In this document: positions 1 through 8,693 of the stretch, in pieces
Layout of the letters: each line of letters opens with the position of its first letter
Position numbering within the stretch: position 1 is the stretch's first letter
Assembly: GCA_002402825.1 (NCBI GenBank)
Contig: DHGP01000006.1
Coordinates: 1 to 64,000 of the forward strand
Reading direction: 5' to 3'
DNA length: 64,000 nucleotides
DNA from: Firmicutes bacterium UBA4795
GTDB taxonomy: Bacteria > Bacillota > Desulfotomaculia > Desulfotomaculales > Nap2-2B
Translations under genes and position numbers: made by a program
The notes under the pieces: generated by a model
Databases searched by the model: none
What the model was told of the DNA's origin: nothing
What the model saw: the letters and a program-made list of their open reading frames with translations, nothing else

Positions 1-378
1 AGTTTTCAGTTCTCCCCAGTAATCATTTAACCGGTGATTCTGGTTGTCGTGCTCGGGATAAAAGAAAAACACAATTTGCAGAATTGACGGTGTACCTTTT
101 TTATCCTGCAGGGTTGCTTCCCAAAGGTCGCTGCGGTAACGCATCATCCGGGCCGGCAGGGCAGCATCATAATAGCCCATGGGCTCAAAGTTGACTAGGT
201 AGGCGCCACCAGGGTCTTCTACCATAAATACATCATCCAATTTTGACTGGATTTTTGGGGTGTATTCGCTTTTAAAGGGCTTAACCCATTCTTGCCGGCA
301 GTCTGGCTGCAGAAATTTTACCCAATCGTAAGAGCAACGCTGAACAAGACGCTTGACCGGAAGATCAATCTTAGGCAT
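1..378 (-). CDS. Rpn family recombination-promoting nuclease/putative transposase, 3' end cut off by the window
   Basis: Reading the minus strand from an ATG at 376-378 gives 126 uninterrupted residues running off the window edge. The protein starts MPKIDLPVKRLVQRCSYDW and contains the NFEPMGYYDAALPARMMRYR and FFFYPEHDNQNH segments I associate with the N-terminus of Rpn/PD-(D/E)XK transposase-like cytosolic proteins. Members of this family are often scattered, multi-copy and decayed in Clostridia. The C-terminal half is outside the window, so it cannot be judged intact. It lies upstream of no obvious partner; the next genes are toxin-antitoxin debris in the same orientation. Family call is from memory of homologues. 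Confidence 0.7.
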   Translation of the reverse strand, partial: MPKIDLPVKRLVQRCSYDWVKFLQPDCRQEWVKPFKSEYTPKIQSKLDDVFMVEDPGGAYLVNFEPMGYYDAALPARMMRYRSDLWEATLQDKKGTPSILQIVFFFYPEHDNQNHRLNDYWGELKT

Positions 379-490
379 AGGCTCTGGCTCACCTTCTTTT
401 CCTCTGCCTTTATTTTACCATCGGGTGCTTACCATCACTTCTCCCTCTGGAACTTAATTTCTTCTACAAAGTGGACAGTGCTTCTGCAAA

Positions 491-763
491 TTACTTGTAA
501 ATATCACCTCTAAAATCCACCTTCTCAACAAACAATATCTTCTCGGCTTTATTTACTTCAAAAATTATCCTTAGTTTTCCTTTCCTTAATCGGTAATAGC
601 CAATCCAATCTCCCGTAAGTTTCTTTAAATCAATATTGATATTGATATTCTCACCCTTTATTTTCAATAAAAACTTCTTTAACTCTTCTTTTACTTCTTC
701 ACGAATATTCTGTTTATAAATAAACTTTTCGGCATCCTTTGAATAATCAATTCTCCATCTCAT
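491..763 (-). CDS. RelE/ParE-superfamily toxin
   Basis: 90 residues, the usual size for RelE-type mRNA interferases or ParE toxins. It begins MRWRIDYSKDAEKFIYKQ, the typical start of the fold, and has the central segment LTGDWIGYYRLRKGKLRIIFEV (conserved G-x-x-R-x-R-x-G-x-x-R-I-I pattern), followed by a basic, hydrophobic C-terminus. Its start overlaps the stop of the upstream antitoxin gene by 4 nt (ATGA), so the pair is translationally coupled. It would act on ribosome-bound mRNA (RelE) or gyrase (ParE); sequence alone does not decide which. Complete and probably functional. Confidence 0.85.
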   Translation of the reverse strand: MRWRIDYSKDAEKFIYKQNIREEVKEELKKFLLKIKGENININIDLKKLTGDWIGYYRLRKGKLRIIFEVNKAEKILFVEKVDFRGDIYK

Positions 764-960
764 ATCTCAATAGTCTCACTATATGCTACCTCTTTCTTAG
801 CGGATGGTTTATCATAAAGATTTTTGATATCTTCCATCTCCTCTTCTGACACAATAGATACATTTTTCAAGAGAAATTCAAATCTTTCCTCATGTAAAAC
901 TTCCCTAACAGCCTCTTTTATAAGACTGTAAAGTTCATTTTTATCAATAATTATTTCCAT
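760..960 (-). CDS. small acidic antitoxin paired with the RelE-type toxin
   Basis: 66 residues, acidic, starting MEIIIDKNELYSLIKEAVREVLHEERFEFL, a pattern shared by many short antitoxins cognate to RelE toxins. The C-terminus (IKNLYDKPSAKKEVAYSETIEI) would be the flexible part that wraps the toxin. It precedes the toxin with a 4-nt overlap. The ribosome site GGAGGAC lies directly upstream, inside the truncated MazF reading frame, so the pair may now rely on the promoter of the older cassette. Assignment rests on size and position; I recognise no DNA-binding domain family by name. Confidence 0.75.
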   Translation of the reverse strand: MEIIIDKNELYSLIKEAVREVLHEERFEFLLKNVSIVSEEEMEDIKNLYDKPSAKKEVAYSETIEI

Positions 961-1097
961 GTTCTGTCCTCCATTAAATTTATTGAATCGAAAGGACCAG
1001 GCATCTTAGATAACAGAAGCACAGGCCTATACTTACCCATTTGTAGATTCGCCCGTGGGAAACAGACCAGTAAAATATTTCCTGGTTTAAAGTTCAT
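951..1097 (-). pseudogene. truncated MazF/PemK toxin remnant
   Basis: The minus-strand frame starting at an ATG at 1095-1097 reads MNFKPGNILLVCFPRAN, then a GKYRPVLLLS motif and GPFDS. This is the N-terminal beta-barrel start of MazF/PemK toxins (usual motif F-x-x-G-D/N-I-x-L-V-x-F-P ... R-P-x-L-V-L-S). After about 38 residues homology stops, the frame reads INLMEDRTWK and ends at a TAA at 951-953. The family is normally 105-120 residues, so roughly the last two thirds are missing. It overlaps the upstream DUF2281 gene by 4 nt (ATGA), as expected for an antitoxin-toxin pair. Its tail supplies the ribosome site of the RelE-type antitoxin, suggesting that the junction near 985 is where the second cassette replaced it. 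Confidence 0.75.
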
Positions 1098-1312
1098 GAT
1101 CTCTCGAGGTTCTCCAAGGAGTATTCCATCTCTTCCGGATCGTTCCAGAAGTCAAATACACCAGTGTTTAGGGAAAAATCACCCCATGAGCCTACATCCC
1201 TATTCTTAGACTCCCTCCGCTTCCGTATGAAATCGACGAAATCATATACCTCATCTATGAGACCCTCCGGAAGCCTTTCTATCTCTCTAATGAGTTGCTC
1301 TTTGGTTCCCAT
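1094..1312 (-). CDS. DUF2281-type antitoxin-like protein (orphaned)
   Basis: 72 residues, starting MGTKEQLIREIERLPEGLIDEVYDFVDFI. This short helical leucine/acidic pattern is typical of DUF2281 proteins, which commonly act as antitoxins. A strong ribosome site (GGAGGT) lies 5-6 nt before the ATG. The gene ends in a 4-nt overlap with the MazF remnant, so the original unit was a DUF2281-MazF pair in which only the antitoxin survives. It may persist as a neutral remnant or as an anti-addiction factor against related toxins. Confidence 0.7.
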   Translation of the reverse strand: MGTKEQLIREIERLPEGLIDEVYDFVDFIRKRRESKNRDVGSWGDFSLNTGVFDFWNDPEEMEYSLENLERS

Positions 1313-1410
1313 AACGTACCTCCTGTCTGATTACTCTATCTATTTTTAAGGTCTTTATACCCGGCCATAATAAATCCGGATTAAGACTGGGCTACTTTTT
1401 TCCTTCCTAC

Positions 1411-2163
1411 TTAAGTGATACCAATAAATTCCTTATAGGCCTGGGCCACTTCTTGGGCCGGCCCCTGTAACCTTTCCTCTCCATGGTCCAGCCACACCGC
1501 CATATCGCATAAATCCTCCACCTGCTTTGGCGCATGGGTCACTAAAATTATGGTCTTGCCTTGTTTTTGCATGTCTCGGATGCGAGCCAGGCACTTTTCC
1601 TGGAAGGCTAAATCACCTACCGACAGCACTTCGTCAATGAGCAAAATGTCCGGGTCCACGTGGACGGCCACGGCAAAGCCTAAGCGCATGTACATGCCGG
1701 AGGAGTAGTTGCGTACGGGGTTATCAATAAAATCACCTAGTTCGGCAAATTCAATGATGTCGTTTAACCTTTCCTTAATTTCTTTTCTGGTAAAGCCCAG
1801 GATGGAGGCATTTAAAAATATGTTTTCCCGCCCCGTAAAGTCAGGGTGAAAGCCGGCCCCTAACTCTAAAAGGGTGGAAAGCTTTCCCCTTACCTTCACT
1901 TCTCCTTGAGTGGGATAAAGAATCCGGCTGATTATTTTTAACAGCGTGCTTTTGCCCGAACCGTTCCGGCCAATAAGACCGATGGTTTTTCCTTTGGGAA
2001 CGGCTAAATTTATATTTCTTAAAGCCCAGAATTCCTCTGTCCGCTGCCTTCCCCAAAAAATAATTCTTTCCTTTAGGGAGTTAGTTTTGTCTTGATAAAC
2101 CTGAAACTTCTTCCATAAATCTTTTATTTCCACCACATTAGCGTTAAAAAATTCATTTATCAC
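1411..2163 (-). CDS. ABC transporter ATP-binding subunit, polysaccharide/teichoic-acid export type (Wzt/TagH-like)
   Basis: 250 residues using the GTG at 2161-2163, which overlaps the permease TAG by one base and is preceded by GAGGAAA; a longer in-frame upstream extension only re-reads the permease. Walker A GRNGSGKST is at about residues 65-73, the signature YSSGM near 153, Walker B ILLIDE near 173-178, and the H-loop histidine at about 210. The signature is the YSSGM form characteristic of polysaccharide exporters rather than LSGGQ. It lacks the C-terminal sugar-binding extension of O-antigen Wzt, so it resembles KpsT/TagH. With the preceding permease it would flip or export a lipid-linked cell-surface glycan. 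No glycosyltransferases lie within the window. Confidence 0.9.
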   Translation of the reverse strand: MINEFFNANVVEIKDLWKKFQVYQDKTNSLKERIIFWGRQRTEEFWALRNINLAVPKGKTIGLIGRNGSGKSTLLKIISRILYPTQGEVKVRGKLSTLLELGAGFHPDFTGRENIFLNASILGFTRKEIKERLNDIIEFAELGDFIDNPVRNYSSGMYMRLGFAVAVHVDPDILLIDEVLSVGDLAFQEKCLARIRDMQKQGKTIILVTHAPKQVEDLCDMAVWLDHGEERLQGPAQEVAQAYKEFIGIT

Positions 2164-2939
2164 TATATTTCCTCCGCCACGGTCTTCTGAAACCGGCCAA
2201 AGGCAGCAAGGCTGATTATAACCAGAACAAGAAGCCCTAAAGTAAGGTAACCTAAAGCGTCCCACTGGGGCCATTTCCCGGCGTAAAAAATACTCCGGTA
2301 GGCTTCAATTATTGGGGTAACAGGATTTAGGTTAAAGATAAACTTTGCTTTTTGGGGGATGACGTCTATCGGATAAAGTACCGGGGTTAAAAAGAACCAG
2401 GCCGTCATTAAAACCCCCATAATGTGCTCTAAATCACGAAAATAAACGTTGGCTATGGCTACCAGAAAAGTTAAAGCAGCAACTAAAAGGGTTTCTACGA
2501 TTAGGATGGCCGGAAAAGCAATTAAAGCCAGGGTGAGTTCTACCTTAAATATAAGTAATGCCGGAATTAGAATAAGCAGGCTTAAAAGATAATTTACCAG
2601 GTTGGTCAATACCACTGAAAGGGGCAAAACCTCCCGGGGAAAATAAATTTTTTTTATTAAGGAGCTGTTTTGTACCAAACTTGCCGCTCCTTGCAGGACA
2701 GAGGTTGCAAAATAATTCCAGGGAAGTAAGGCTACAAATAAAAACATGGCGTAGTTTTTGGTCTGCACTCTCATAACGAAAGAAAAAACTACGCTATAAA
2801 CAATTAACATTAGTAGGGGGTTAAAAAAAGTCCAGAAAAATCCCAGCACCGAGCCTTTATACCGGGCCCGCAGTTCCTTGGCCACCAAGTTTTTCAACAT
2901 TTCCCGGTAAAGGTAAATTTCTTTTAGCTGTTGCCCCAC
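2163..2939 (-). CDS. ABC-2 type polysaccharide export permease (Wzm/TagG-like)
   Basis: 258 residues with about six membrane segments. The N-terminal amphipathic stretch LVAKELRARYKGSVLGFFW and the N-P-L-L-M-L-I segment are hallmarks of the ABC-2 exporter permease family. I place the start at the GTG 2937-2939, because GGAGG sits 8 nt before it; a TTG five codons earlier overlaps the ribosome site. It is immediately followed by its ATPase with a 1-nt overlap, forming a two-gene operon. The upstream 280 bp are AT-rich and without an open frame until the IS element; no promoter there is convincing. Confidence 0.9.
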   Translation of the reverse strand: MGQQLKEIYLYREMLKNLVAKELRARYKGSVLGFFWTFFNPLLMLIVYSVVFSFVMRVQTKNYAMFLFVALLPWNYFATSVLQGAASLVQNSSLIKKIYFPREVLPLSVVLTNLVNYLLSLLILIPALLIFKVELTLALIAFPAILIVETLLVAALTFLVAIANVYFRDLEHIMGVLMTAWFFLTPVLYPIDVIPQKAKFIFNLNPVTPIIEAYRSIFYAGKWPQWDALGYLTLGLLVLVIISLAAFGRFQKTVAEEI

Positions 2940-3237
2940 TAAAATAACCTCCAAATATTAGTTACTTTTTAGATTAATTACTTTTAATTAGTTGGTTCAT
3001 AAACTTTAAAAATCTGAACATAGGTTCATTTTTTGTTTTATAACAACTACCTACCTATTATTACTTATATCATTTTTACGACAATTTTTAAATAATTCTT
3101 TGGTTAAGATATTGTAAATTTCTTGTTAAGATTTTATTAATTTTATGGCCTGATGCTATTATTTTAAGCTATTTTTCGCCATCAGTTACAATCTTCCTGC
3201 TTTGTTTAAAAGTATAAAGTTTTTTGAGAATACTTAA

Positions 3238-4752
3238 TTCTACTCCGACATATTTCTTGAAAAGTTGTTGAGGATGTGATATGCTTCCTTCATGGAAACT
3301 GAAAACGTATTTTTCGGGATAGACGACTACATGTCGATGTTTGCTCCTTACATTAAAAGAGTTGAGGCAAGAGATCTGGCGCAATGTTACGTAGTCGGGT
3401 TGATGATGGATGGGGACAGGAAGTCTGTCGAGCCGATGTCGGAGAGGGTCCACGCCTCGGAAAGGGGGATGCAGAGGTTGTTGACAGAGGTCAAGTGGGA
3501 CCGTGACGGCGCATTTGGCGAATACAGGAGACGGATGCTTGCTGAGACTGCTGATCCCAAGGGCGTGTTGGTTATCGATGATACGGGATTTCCGAAAAAG
3601 GGACGTCATAGTGCCTGTGTGGTCAGACAGTATTGCGGATCTCTTGGGAAGGTTGACAACTGTCAGATCGGAGTCAGTTTGACCTACGTGGGTCAGGGCT
3701 TTGCCTGGCCGTACGCGATGGAACTTTTTGTTCCCCAGTCTTGGGACAATCCGGATGATCCTGAATGTGTAGAGAAGCGAAAGAAGACCTACATGCCGGA
3801 GGATGTCCATTACCGGGAGAAGTGGCAGATGACCATGGATCTGGTTGATCAGGCCAGAACGGATGGGGCGCCCCATCGGGCGGTGGTGGCCGACGGTTGG
3901 TATGGAAACATAACAGAGTTTCGCCAGGGGTTGGATGACCGGGAAGAGAGCTATGTAGTTGGCATTTATTCGAATACGCAGGTCTTTCTGGAATCTCCGG
4001 TTTTCGTTCAACCCGATCCCCGGGAGAAGAAAAGAGGAAGAAAGAGGAAATATCCAAAACTGATAGAGACGAATCCCTTACCGGTAAAGGTCTCTGAACT
4101 GGGGAAATGTGTTGCTGGAGGAGACTGGGAGCATCTGGAGATTCGGAGGGATTGTCTGGATAAACCATTGGTGATTGAGGCTGTATCCAGAAGGGTATTT
4201 CCTGCCCAGGGCTACAGGAAGGGAACAACTCATGAGGAAGTCTGGCTGATCATCGAGAGAAGAAAAAAGGATGAAGAACAATGTGAGCTCCGATACTTCT
4301 TCAGCAACATGCCCCAGGACATGCCGACCCTGGAGATGGTTCGTCTTTTTCATGAACGGTTCTGGATTGAACAGGGATACCAGCAATTGAAGGAAGAGCT
4401 GGGCCTGGATCACCATGAGGGCAGAAGCTGGACCGGTTGGCGTCGGCATGTGCTGCTGGTCATTCTTGCATTCGGTTATCTGACACTCCAGCGCATACAG
4501 GAAAAAAAACGCGTACAGCAGACCCTGTGGTACCAGAGAATGGGAATGACTCAAAGCAGTCTTTCCCAATGAATCCATACTTTTTGGAATCATTGAAGGA
4601 TCGTCAGTGTCCCGTTCGTTCCTCAGAGCGATGGCGGAGCAGGCAAAGAGAACTGAAACAAATGCCATCTCTTCCCGATGTCCGGCATTGGATCGCGTTA
4701 TATTTGATGAAAATGTTGATCTGAGCATAATCATTTATGTGTCGGAGTAGGA
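3238..4752 (+). mobile_element. complete IS701-family insertion sequence
   Basis: A 1515 bp element with imperfect terminal inverted repeats: left end TTCTACTCCGACA (3238-3250), right end (reversed) TCCTACTCCGACA (4740-4752), 12 of 13 matching. Both ends are flanked by TTAA (3234-3237 and 4753-4756), a 4-bp target duplication that fits the YTAR preference known for IS701. It encodes one IS701-type DDE transposase. Base and codon use differ visibly from the surrounding genes (richer in G and C), consistent with recent arrival. It landed in the intergenic region between the exporter and the L,D-transpeptidase gene and breaks no recognisable gene. Confidence 0.9.
3292..4572 (+). CDS. IS701 family transposase (C-terminus probably shifted to another frame)
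   Basis: 426 residues starting METENVFFGIDDYMSMFAPYI. It contains the family segments ADPKGVLVIDDTGFPKKG (first catalytic Asp region), AVVADGWYG (second Asp) and FHERFWIEQGYQQLKEELGLDHHEGR (catalytic Glu region). The main frame stops at 4572. The -1 frame continues to 4724 and ends with a segment containing LPDVRHWIALYL, which resembles the LPxxRRxL tail of IS701 transposases and stops 28 bp before the element end. The two frames could join at an A-AAA-AAA heptamer at 4503-4509, either by programmed -1 slippage or by an indel that has damaged the gene. The ribosome site is weak. Confidence 0.85.
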   Translation: METENVFFGIDDYMSMFAPYIKRVEARDLAQCYVVGLMMDGDRKSVEPMSERVHASERGMQRLLTEVKWDRDGAFGEYRRRMLAETADPKGVLVIDDTGFPKKGRHSACVVRQYCGSLGKVDNCQIGVSLTYVGQGFAWPYAMELFVPQSWDNPDDPECVEKRKKTYMPEDVHYREKWQMTMDLVDQARTDGAPHRAVVADGWYGNITEFRQGLDDREESYVVGIYSNTQVFLESPVFVQPDPREKKRGRKRKYPKLIETNPLPVKVSELGKCVAGGDWEHLEIRRDCLDKPLVIEAVSRRVFPAQGYRKGTTHEEVWLIIERRKKDEEQCELRYFFSNMPQDMPTLEMVRLFHERFWIEQGYQQLKEELGLDHHEGRSWTGWRRHVLLVILAFGYLTLQRIQEKKRVQQTLWYQRMGMTQSSLSQ

Positions 4753-4875
4753 TTAAAAGAACAAAAGAATAATTAGCTTACCGGGTATAAAAAATAATAA
4801 AGGTTTTTAATTTGATATAAAAATACATAATAATTTTTACTTGTATAACAGGATGTAGATAGAGGGGTGTTTAAA

Positions 4876-5676
4876 TTGCCTTTCGGCCGTATCTTAATCT
4901 TTTTTCTTCTTTCTCTTTTTGTTTTGTCCTGTCAGTTTGGAGTAGTTGCTGACGCCGGCGAGACACAAAAGCAGCCGCTAAAATATTGTGCTTGTTATTA
5001 TGAATATCTGTCTGGGCTTAAAAAATCTTTTCAAGAAGGTAACAAAGCAATAAACTGGAAGTATGCTCTTAGTCAACCTCCTGAAAATAATGTTCCCTCC
5101 CCCTATCATGATGTATGTATTTTAATTGATACTTTTAATTTAACCCTATCTGTTTTTTCAGATAAAAAACTCATCCAGAAATATCCGGTAGCCGTGGGCA
5201 AGCCGCAGTACGAAACACCGGTCGGGACCTGGAAAGTAGTTGAAAAATCCGCTTATTATGCTCCCGGTACGGGCAGCCGGTGGATGAGGTTAAATATTTA
5301 CAGCGGTGTGTACGGTATTCACGGCACTGATAATCCCTGGTCAATTGGCACTTATGCCAGCCACGGCTGTGTGCGGATGCATAATGCTCACGTGGAAGAA
5401 GTTTACTCCTGGGTTACCGAAGGAACACCGGTTATTATTGTGGGCAACCCTTTTTATAATCAAGCAGGCGAATGTTACACCTTCCAAAAGGGGGCTTGTG
5501 GTCTGGCGGTTTACGAAGTCCAACGCATTTTAAGACGCCTTGGTTATACCCAGGATGCCCCGGATGGTATTTTTGGCCTTAAAACAGAAAAGGCGTTAAT
5601 AGCTTTTCGACGGAAAAATGGTTTGTCGGCCGAAGGAATTATAGACAGCGAGGTTTACCGGTTATTAGGATGGTAA
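4876..5676 (+). CDS. L,D-transpeptidase (YkuD) with C-terminal peptidoglycan-binding domain
   Basis: 266 residues from the TTG at 4876, 8 nt after AGAGGGG; an in-frame GTG at 4867 overlaps the ribosome site. Residues 1-18 are a signal sequence ending in V-L-S-C, so Cys19 may be lipidated. The YkuD domain spans about residues 78-195, with HGTD at 149-152 and the catalytic motif SHGCVRM (Cys near 165). A PG_binding_1 domain follows (about 205-266, AVYEVQRILRRLGY...DGIFGLKTEKALIAF). It would form 3-3 peptide cross-links in the wall or modify spore or cell-wall peptidoglycan from outside the membrane. It stands alone, next to the IS. Confidence 0.9.
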   Translation: MPFGRILIFFLLSLFVLSCQFGVVADAGETQKQPLKYCACYYEYLSGLKKSFQEGNKAINWKYALSQPPENNVPSPYHDVCILIDTFNLTLSVFSDKKLIQKYPVAVGKPQYETPVGTWKVVEKSAYYAPGTGSRWMRLNIYSGVYGIHGTDNPWSIGTYASHGCVRMHNAHVEEVYSWVTEGTPVIIVGNPFYNQAGECYTFQKGACGLAVYEVQRILRRLGYTQDAPDGIFGLKTEKALIAFRRKNGLSAEGIIDSEVYRLLGW

Positions 5677-5840
5677 TTAAATAAATCAAAAACCTTTGCC
5701 CTAAGTGTCTATAAATCTTGTAATTTCTTTAGGTAACCTATAATATTTTAACTTAGTATCCTAAATTCCTAATTCCTAATTAATTAATTAATTGTATCAA
5801 CTTAACATGATAAAAATGAAAGACGGTTGGCTTATCTTTA

Positions 5841-7241
5841 ATGAACTTCTGGCCAAATTTTTACAAACTTTTTAAAAAAGAGGATTTAACCAGCGGTAGT
5901 ATAACTAAAAATATTTTATCAGTTGTTTTTCCCCTATGGATTGGAACTATTTTCTATACCATCTTCACGGGGCTGGATACCTATTGGGTTAGCCGTTTGG
6001 GTTCTGCCGCGATTGCCGCGGTAACCGTGGGAGGAAGCGGCTATATGTTTTTTTGGACTGCCCTGGTTGGTTTATCCAATGCTACCATTGCTATTTTAGG
6101 TGAGTTGGTAGGGCAAAAAGATTATGAAGGCGCAAGTATTTTAAGTGGGGAAATTTTAGCTATAACCATGGCAGCCTCTTTCGGGTTGGGATTTGTTGGT
6201 TATTTAATTACCCCCAGTTTGCTAAAATTGTTGGGCGCCTCTCCGGAAGTAGCGGTTTTAGCTACCGGATACTTAAGGATTTATATGGCTGGAGCAATAA
6301 TAACTTTCCCTGTTTATGTAATTAATAGTATTTTACGCAGCGGGGGAGATATGCTCTCGCCCATGCTGATTGTATGCGGGCAAATAATCCTTAATCTTGT
6401 TTTAGATCCTTTACTTATTCTGGGTGTTGGTTTTCCAAAATTAGGTGTTGATGGTGCCGCCCTTGCCGGGGTGATTGCCGGAGCAGCAGGCACTTTAGCC
6501 GGTATTTGGGTTCTATTTAAGGGGAAATCTTTTATAAAGTTGGATTTAAAAAAAATTAAACTTTATTTTCCTCGTTTACATACGTTAAAAGAAACACTAC
6601 GGTTAGTCGGACCTAATACGGTTGAGATGTTAGGTATAAGCGTGGTGGGGCTGGTAATGATAGGGATTGTTGCCCGATGGGGAACCAACGCTTTAGCGGC
6701 TTATGGCATTGGTACAAGGCTTTTAACGCTGGCCTCTTTACCCGGCCTTGACCTGGCGATGGCTACGGCCATAATAATGTCAAACAACGCTGGAGCGGGA
6801 AAAATAAAACGTGCCATGGCCAGTACTTGGACAGCCGCAGGCTTCAATATGCTAATTATGGGAGTGGGAGGCATTGTTTTATTTGTCTTTACCAGAGAAG
6901 TGGTCCGTTTATTTGTCCTTAACCCTGAGGTAGTAAATGTTAGCATTAATTACCTTAAAATAACCGTACCAGGCTGGCTTTTTTTGGCCGTCTGGACCAT
7001 TTTTAGGCGAGCTTTTATTGGGGCCAAAGATGTCGCCACCCCTTTATTTATTTCTTTTTTTACCTTAATCGGGGTTCAAATTCCTATAGCCATTTACCTT
7101 CCTAAAACAGCCAACATAGGGGTAAATGGGGTCTGGTGGGCTATTTTAGCTGCCACATTAGGTCAAGGGATAATTTCTGTGGTTTTGTTTCAACACGGCA
7201 GGTGGAAGGCAAATATAGAAAGTAAGCCTATTAAGATTTAA
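5841..7241 (+). CDS. MATE family multidrug/cation efflux transporter
   Basis: 466 residues with about twelve hydrophobic segments, in two MatE halves of six. The first half begins ITKNILSVVFPLWIGTIFY and has GLDTYWVSRLGSAAIAAV, the family's typical TM1-TM2 region. The second half restarts near residue 250 (LRLVGPNTVEMLGISVVGL). Such pumps use sodium or proton gradients to expel cationic drugs or metabolites. The ribosome site is poor; upstream is an AT-rich stretch with AATT-type tandem runs. Single gene, substrate unknown. Confidence 0.9.
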   Translation: MNFWPNFYKLFKKEDLTSGSITKNILSVVFPLWIGTIFYTIFTGLDTYWVSRLGSAAIAAVTVGGSGYMFFWTALVGLSNATIAILGELVGQKDYEGASILSGEILAITMAASFGLGFVGYLITPSLLKLLGASPEVAVLATGYLRIYMAGAIITFPVYVINSILRSGGDMLSPMLIVCGQIILNLVLDPLLILGVGFPKLGVDGAALAGVIAGAAGTLAGIWVLFKGKSFIKLDLKKIKLYFPRLHTLKETLRLVGPNTVEMLGISVVGLVMIGIVARWGTNALAAYGIGTRLLTLASLPGLDLAMATAIIMSNNAGAGKIKRAMASTWTAAGFNMLIMGVGGIVLFVFTREVVRLFVLNPEVVNVSINYLKITVPGWLFLAVWTIFRRAFIGAKDVATPLFISFFTLIGVQIPIAIYLPKTANIGVNGVWWAILAATLGQGIISVVLFQHGRWKANIESKPIKI

Positions 7242-7273
7242 GGCCAATGGCTTAATTATCACCCCCACTCTAA

Positions 7274-7296
7274 CCCTCTCCCTCAAAAGGGGAGGG
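7274..7296. repeat. C-rich/G-rich hairpin repeat, single copy
   Basis: The unit CCCTCTCCCTCAAAAGGGGA plus GGG folds as a C-tract/G-tract hairpin between two convergent genes (MATE pump and glnA). It is the same repeat type as the cluster at 41.5 kb. It may serve as a weak bidirectional terminator, but no clear T-tract follows. Confidence 0.5.
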
Positions 7297-7323
7297 AAGA
7301 AAGTACCTACATAAAACATTTTA

Positions 7324-8655
7324 CTAATATTTAGTTAAGTACTCTTTTAATTCCCAAGGGTGTACTTGTGTCCGGTAATTATCCCATTCAATTTGTTTTG
7401 CTTCTAGGAAGCGATTTAGTACGTGAGGGCCGAGGGCTTCGGCAATCACCTTATCATTCCTTAATTCTTGCAAGGCCTCAAAAAGATTTAAAGGTAAGCT
7501 CCCAATGCCGGCCTCTTCCCGTTCTGAAGGGGTCATGGCGTAAATATTCCGGTCGCACGGTGGGGGCGGAAGGATTTGATTTTTAATTCCGTCCAAACCG
7601 GCCTTTAAACACACGGCTAAAGCAAGATACGGGTTGCAGGACGGGTCGGGACTGCGAAACTCAATGCGGGTAGATGACCTTCGTTTAGCTGGGATTCGAA
7701 TTAGAGGGCTGCGGTTTCGAAAAGACCAGGCAATATAAACCGGGGCCTCGTAGCCTGAAATTAAGCGTTTATATGAGTTTACCGTAGGGTTGGTAATGGT
7801 GGTGATTGCCCGCGCGTGCCGCATGATTCCGCCAATAAAATAAAGGCAGGTGTTGCTTAATTGCGCGTGAGCCTCCGGATCGTAAAAACAGTTTATACCA
7901 TCTTTTATTAAAGATAAATTAAGGTGCATCCCGGAACCGGCAAAGCCGTGTATTGGTTTAGGCATAAAGGTAGCGTGCAAACCATGTCTTTGCGCGATGG
8001 TCCGGACGACAAATCTAAAAGTAACAATTTTGTCGGCGGTGTCTAAGGCGTCGGCATATTTAAAGTCAATTTCGTGCTGCCCAGGGGCAACTTCATGGTG
8101 CGAGGCTTCAATTTCAAAGCCCATTTGTTCTAAAGTAAGCACCATATCCCGCCGGGCATTTTCTCCTAAATCAACCGGCGTAAGGTCAAAGTAACCGGCC
8201 TGGTCATGGGTATTGGTGGTAGGTTTTCCTTCGGGGTCAAGATGAAAGAGGAAAAATTCTGCCTCAGGACCAACGTACATGGCAAGCCCTAATTCTTTTG
8301 CCTCGGCAATGGCGCGCTTTAAAACGCAGCGGGGATCACCAACAAAGGGGGTGCCATCAGCGTTGTAAATATCACAAATTAAGCGGGCTACTGCTCCTTC
8401 ACGCGGGCGCCACGGAAAGGTAACAAAGGTAGCCGGGTCAGGCCGCAAATACATATCAGATTCTTCAATCCGCACAAATCCCTCAATGGAAGAACCATCA
8501 AACATTAGTTCTCCGGCTAGAGCCTTATCTAATTGTTCAATGGTAATGGAAACATTTTTTAACACTCCCAAAATATCAGTAAACTGTAAACGAATAAATT
8601 TAACCCCTAATTCTCTGGCTAAGTTAAGTACGTCATCTGCTGTCTGGATTACCAC
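7324..8655 (-). CDS. glnA: type I glutamine synthetase
   Basis: 443 residues, the length of the GSI-alpha form found in Firmicutes, which lacks the adenylylation insertion. It makes glutamine from glutamate, ammonia and ATP in the cytoplasm. Visible family landmarks are [21 protein letters not shown] (metal-binding Glu), [16 protein letters not shown], the [10 protein letters not shown] metal/ATP segment, and [17 protein letters not shown]. The start is a GTG at 8653-8655; the GGGGTGG ribosome site is about 10 nt away. The leader carries two mutually exclusive hairpins (separate entry), suggesting transcription attenuation in response to nitrogen. No glnR or glnB homologue is adjacent. Confidence 0.97.
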   Translation of the reverse strand: MVIQTADDVLNLARELGVKFIRLQFTDILGVLKNVSITIEQLDKALAGELMFDGSSIEGFVRIEESDMYLRPDPATFVTFPWRPREGAVARLICDIYNADGTPFVGDPRCVLKRAIAEAKELGLAMYVGPEAEFFLFHLDPEGKPTTNTHDQAGYFDLTPVDLGENARRDMVLTLEQMGFEIEASHHEVAPGQHEIDFKYADALDTADKIVTFRFVVRTIAQRHGLHATFMPKPIHGFAGSGMHLNLSLIKDGINCFYDPEAHAQLSNTCLYFIGGIMRHARAITTITNPTVNSYKRLISGYEAPVYIAWSFRNRSPLIRIPAKRRSSTRIEFRSPDPSCNPYLALAVCLKAGLDGIKNQILPPPPCDRNIYAMTPSEREEAGIGSLPLNLFEALQELRNDKVIAEALGPHVLNRFLEAKQIEWDNYRTQVHPWELKEYLTKY

Positions 8656-8693
8656 TATTTTGAATCCACCCCTTCTTTTTTATCCGGGCTAAT

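Noticed and set aside
1841..2056. 71-residue minus-strand frame inside the ABC ATPase
   Set aside because: Out-of-frame shadow of the Walker A region on the same strand.
3169..4734. Long minus-strand frames (3169-4011, 3674-4228, 4078-4734) opposite the IS transposase
   Set aside because: They are antisense to a clear DDE transposase with catalytic motifs and have no ribosome sites or family resemblance.
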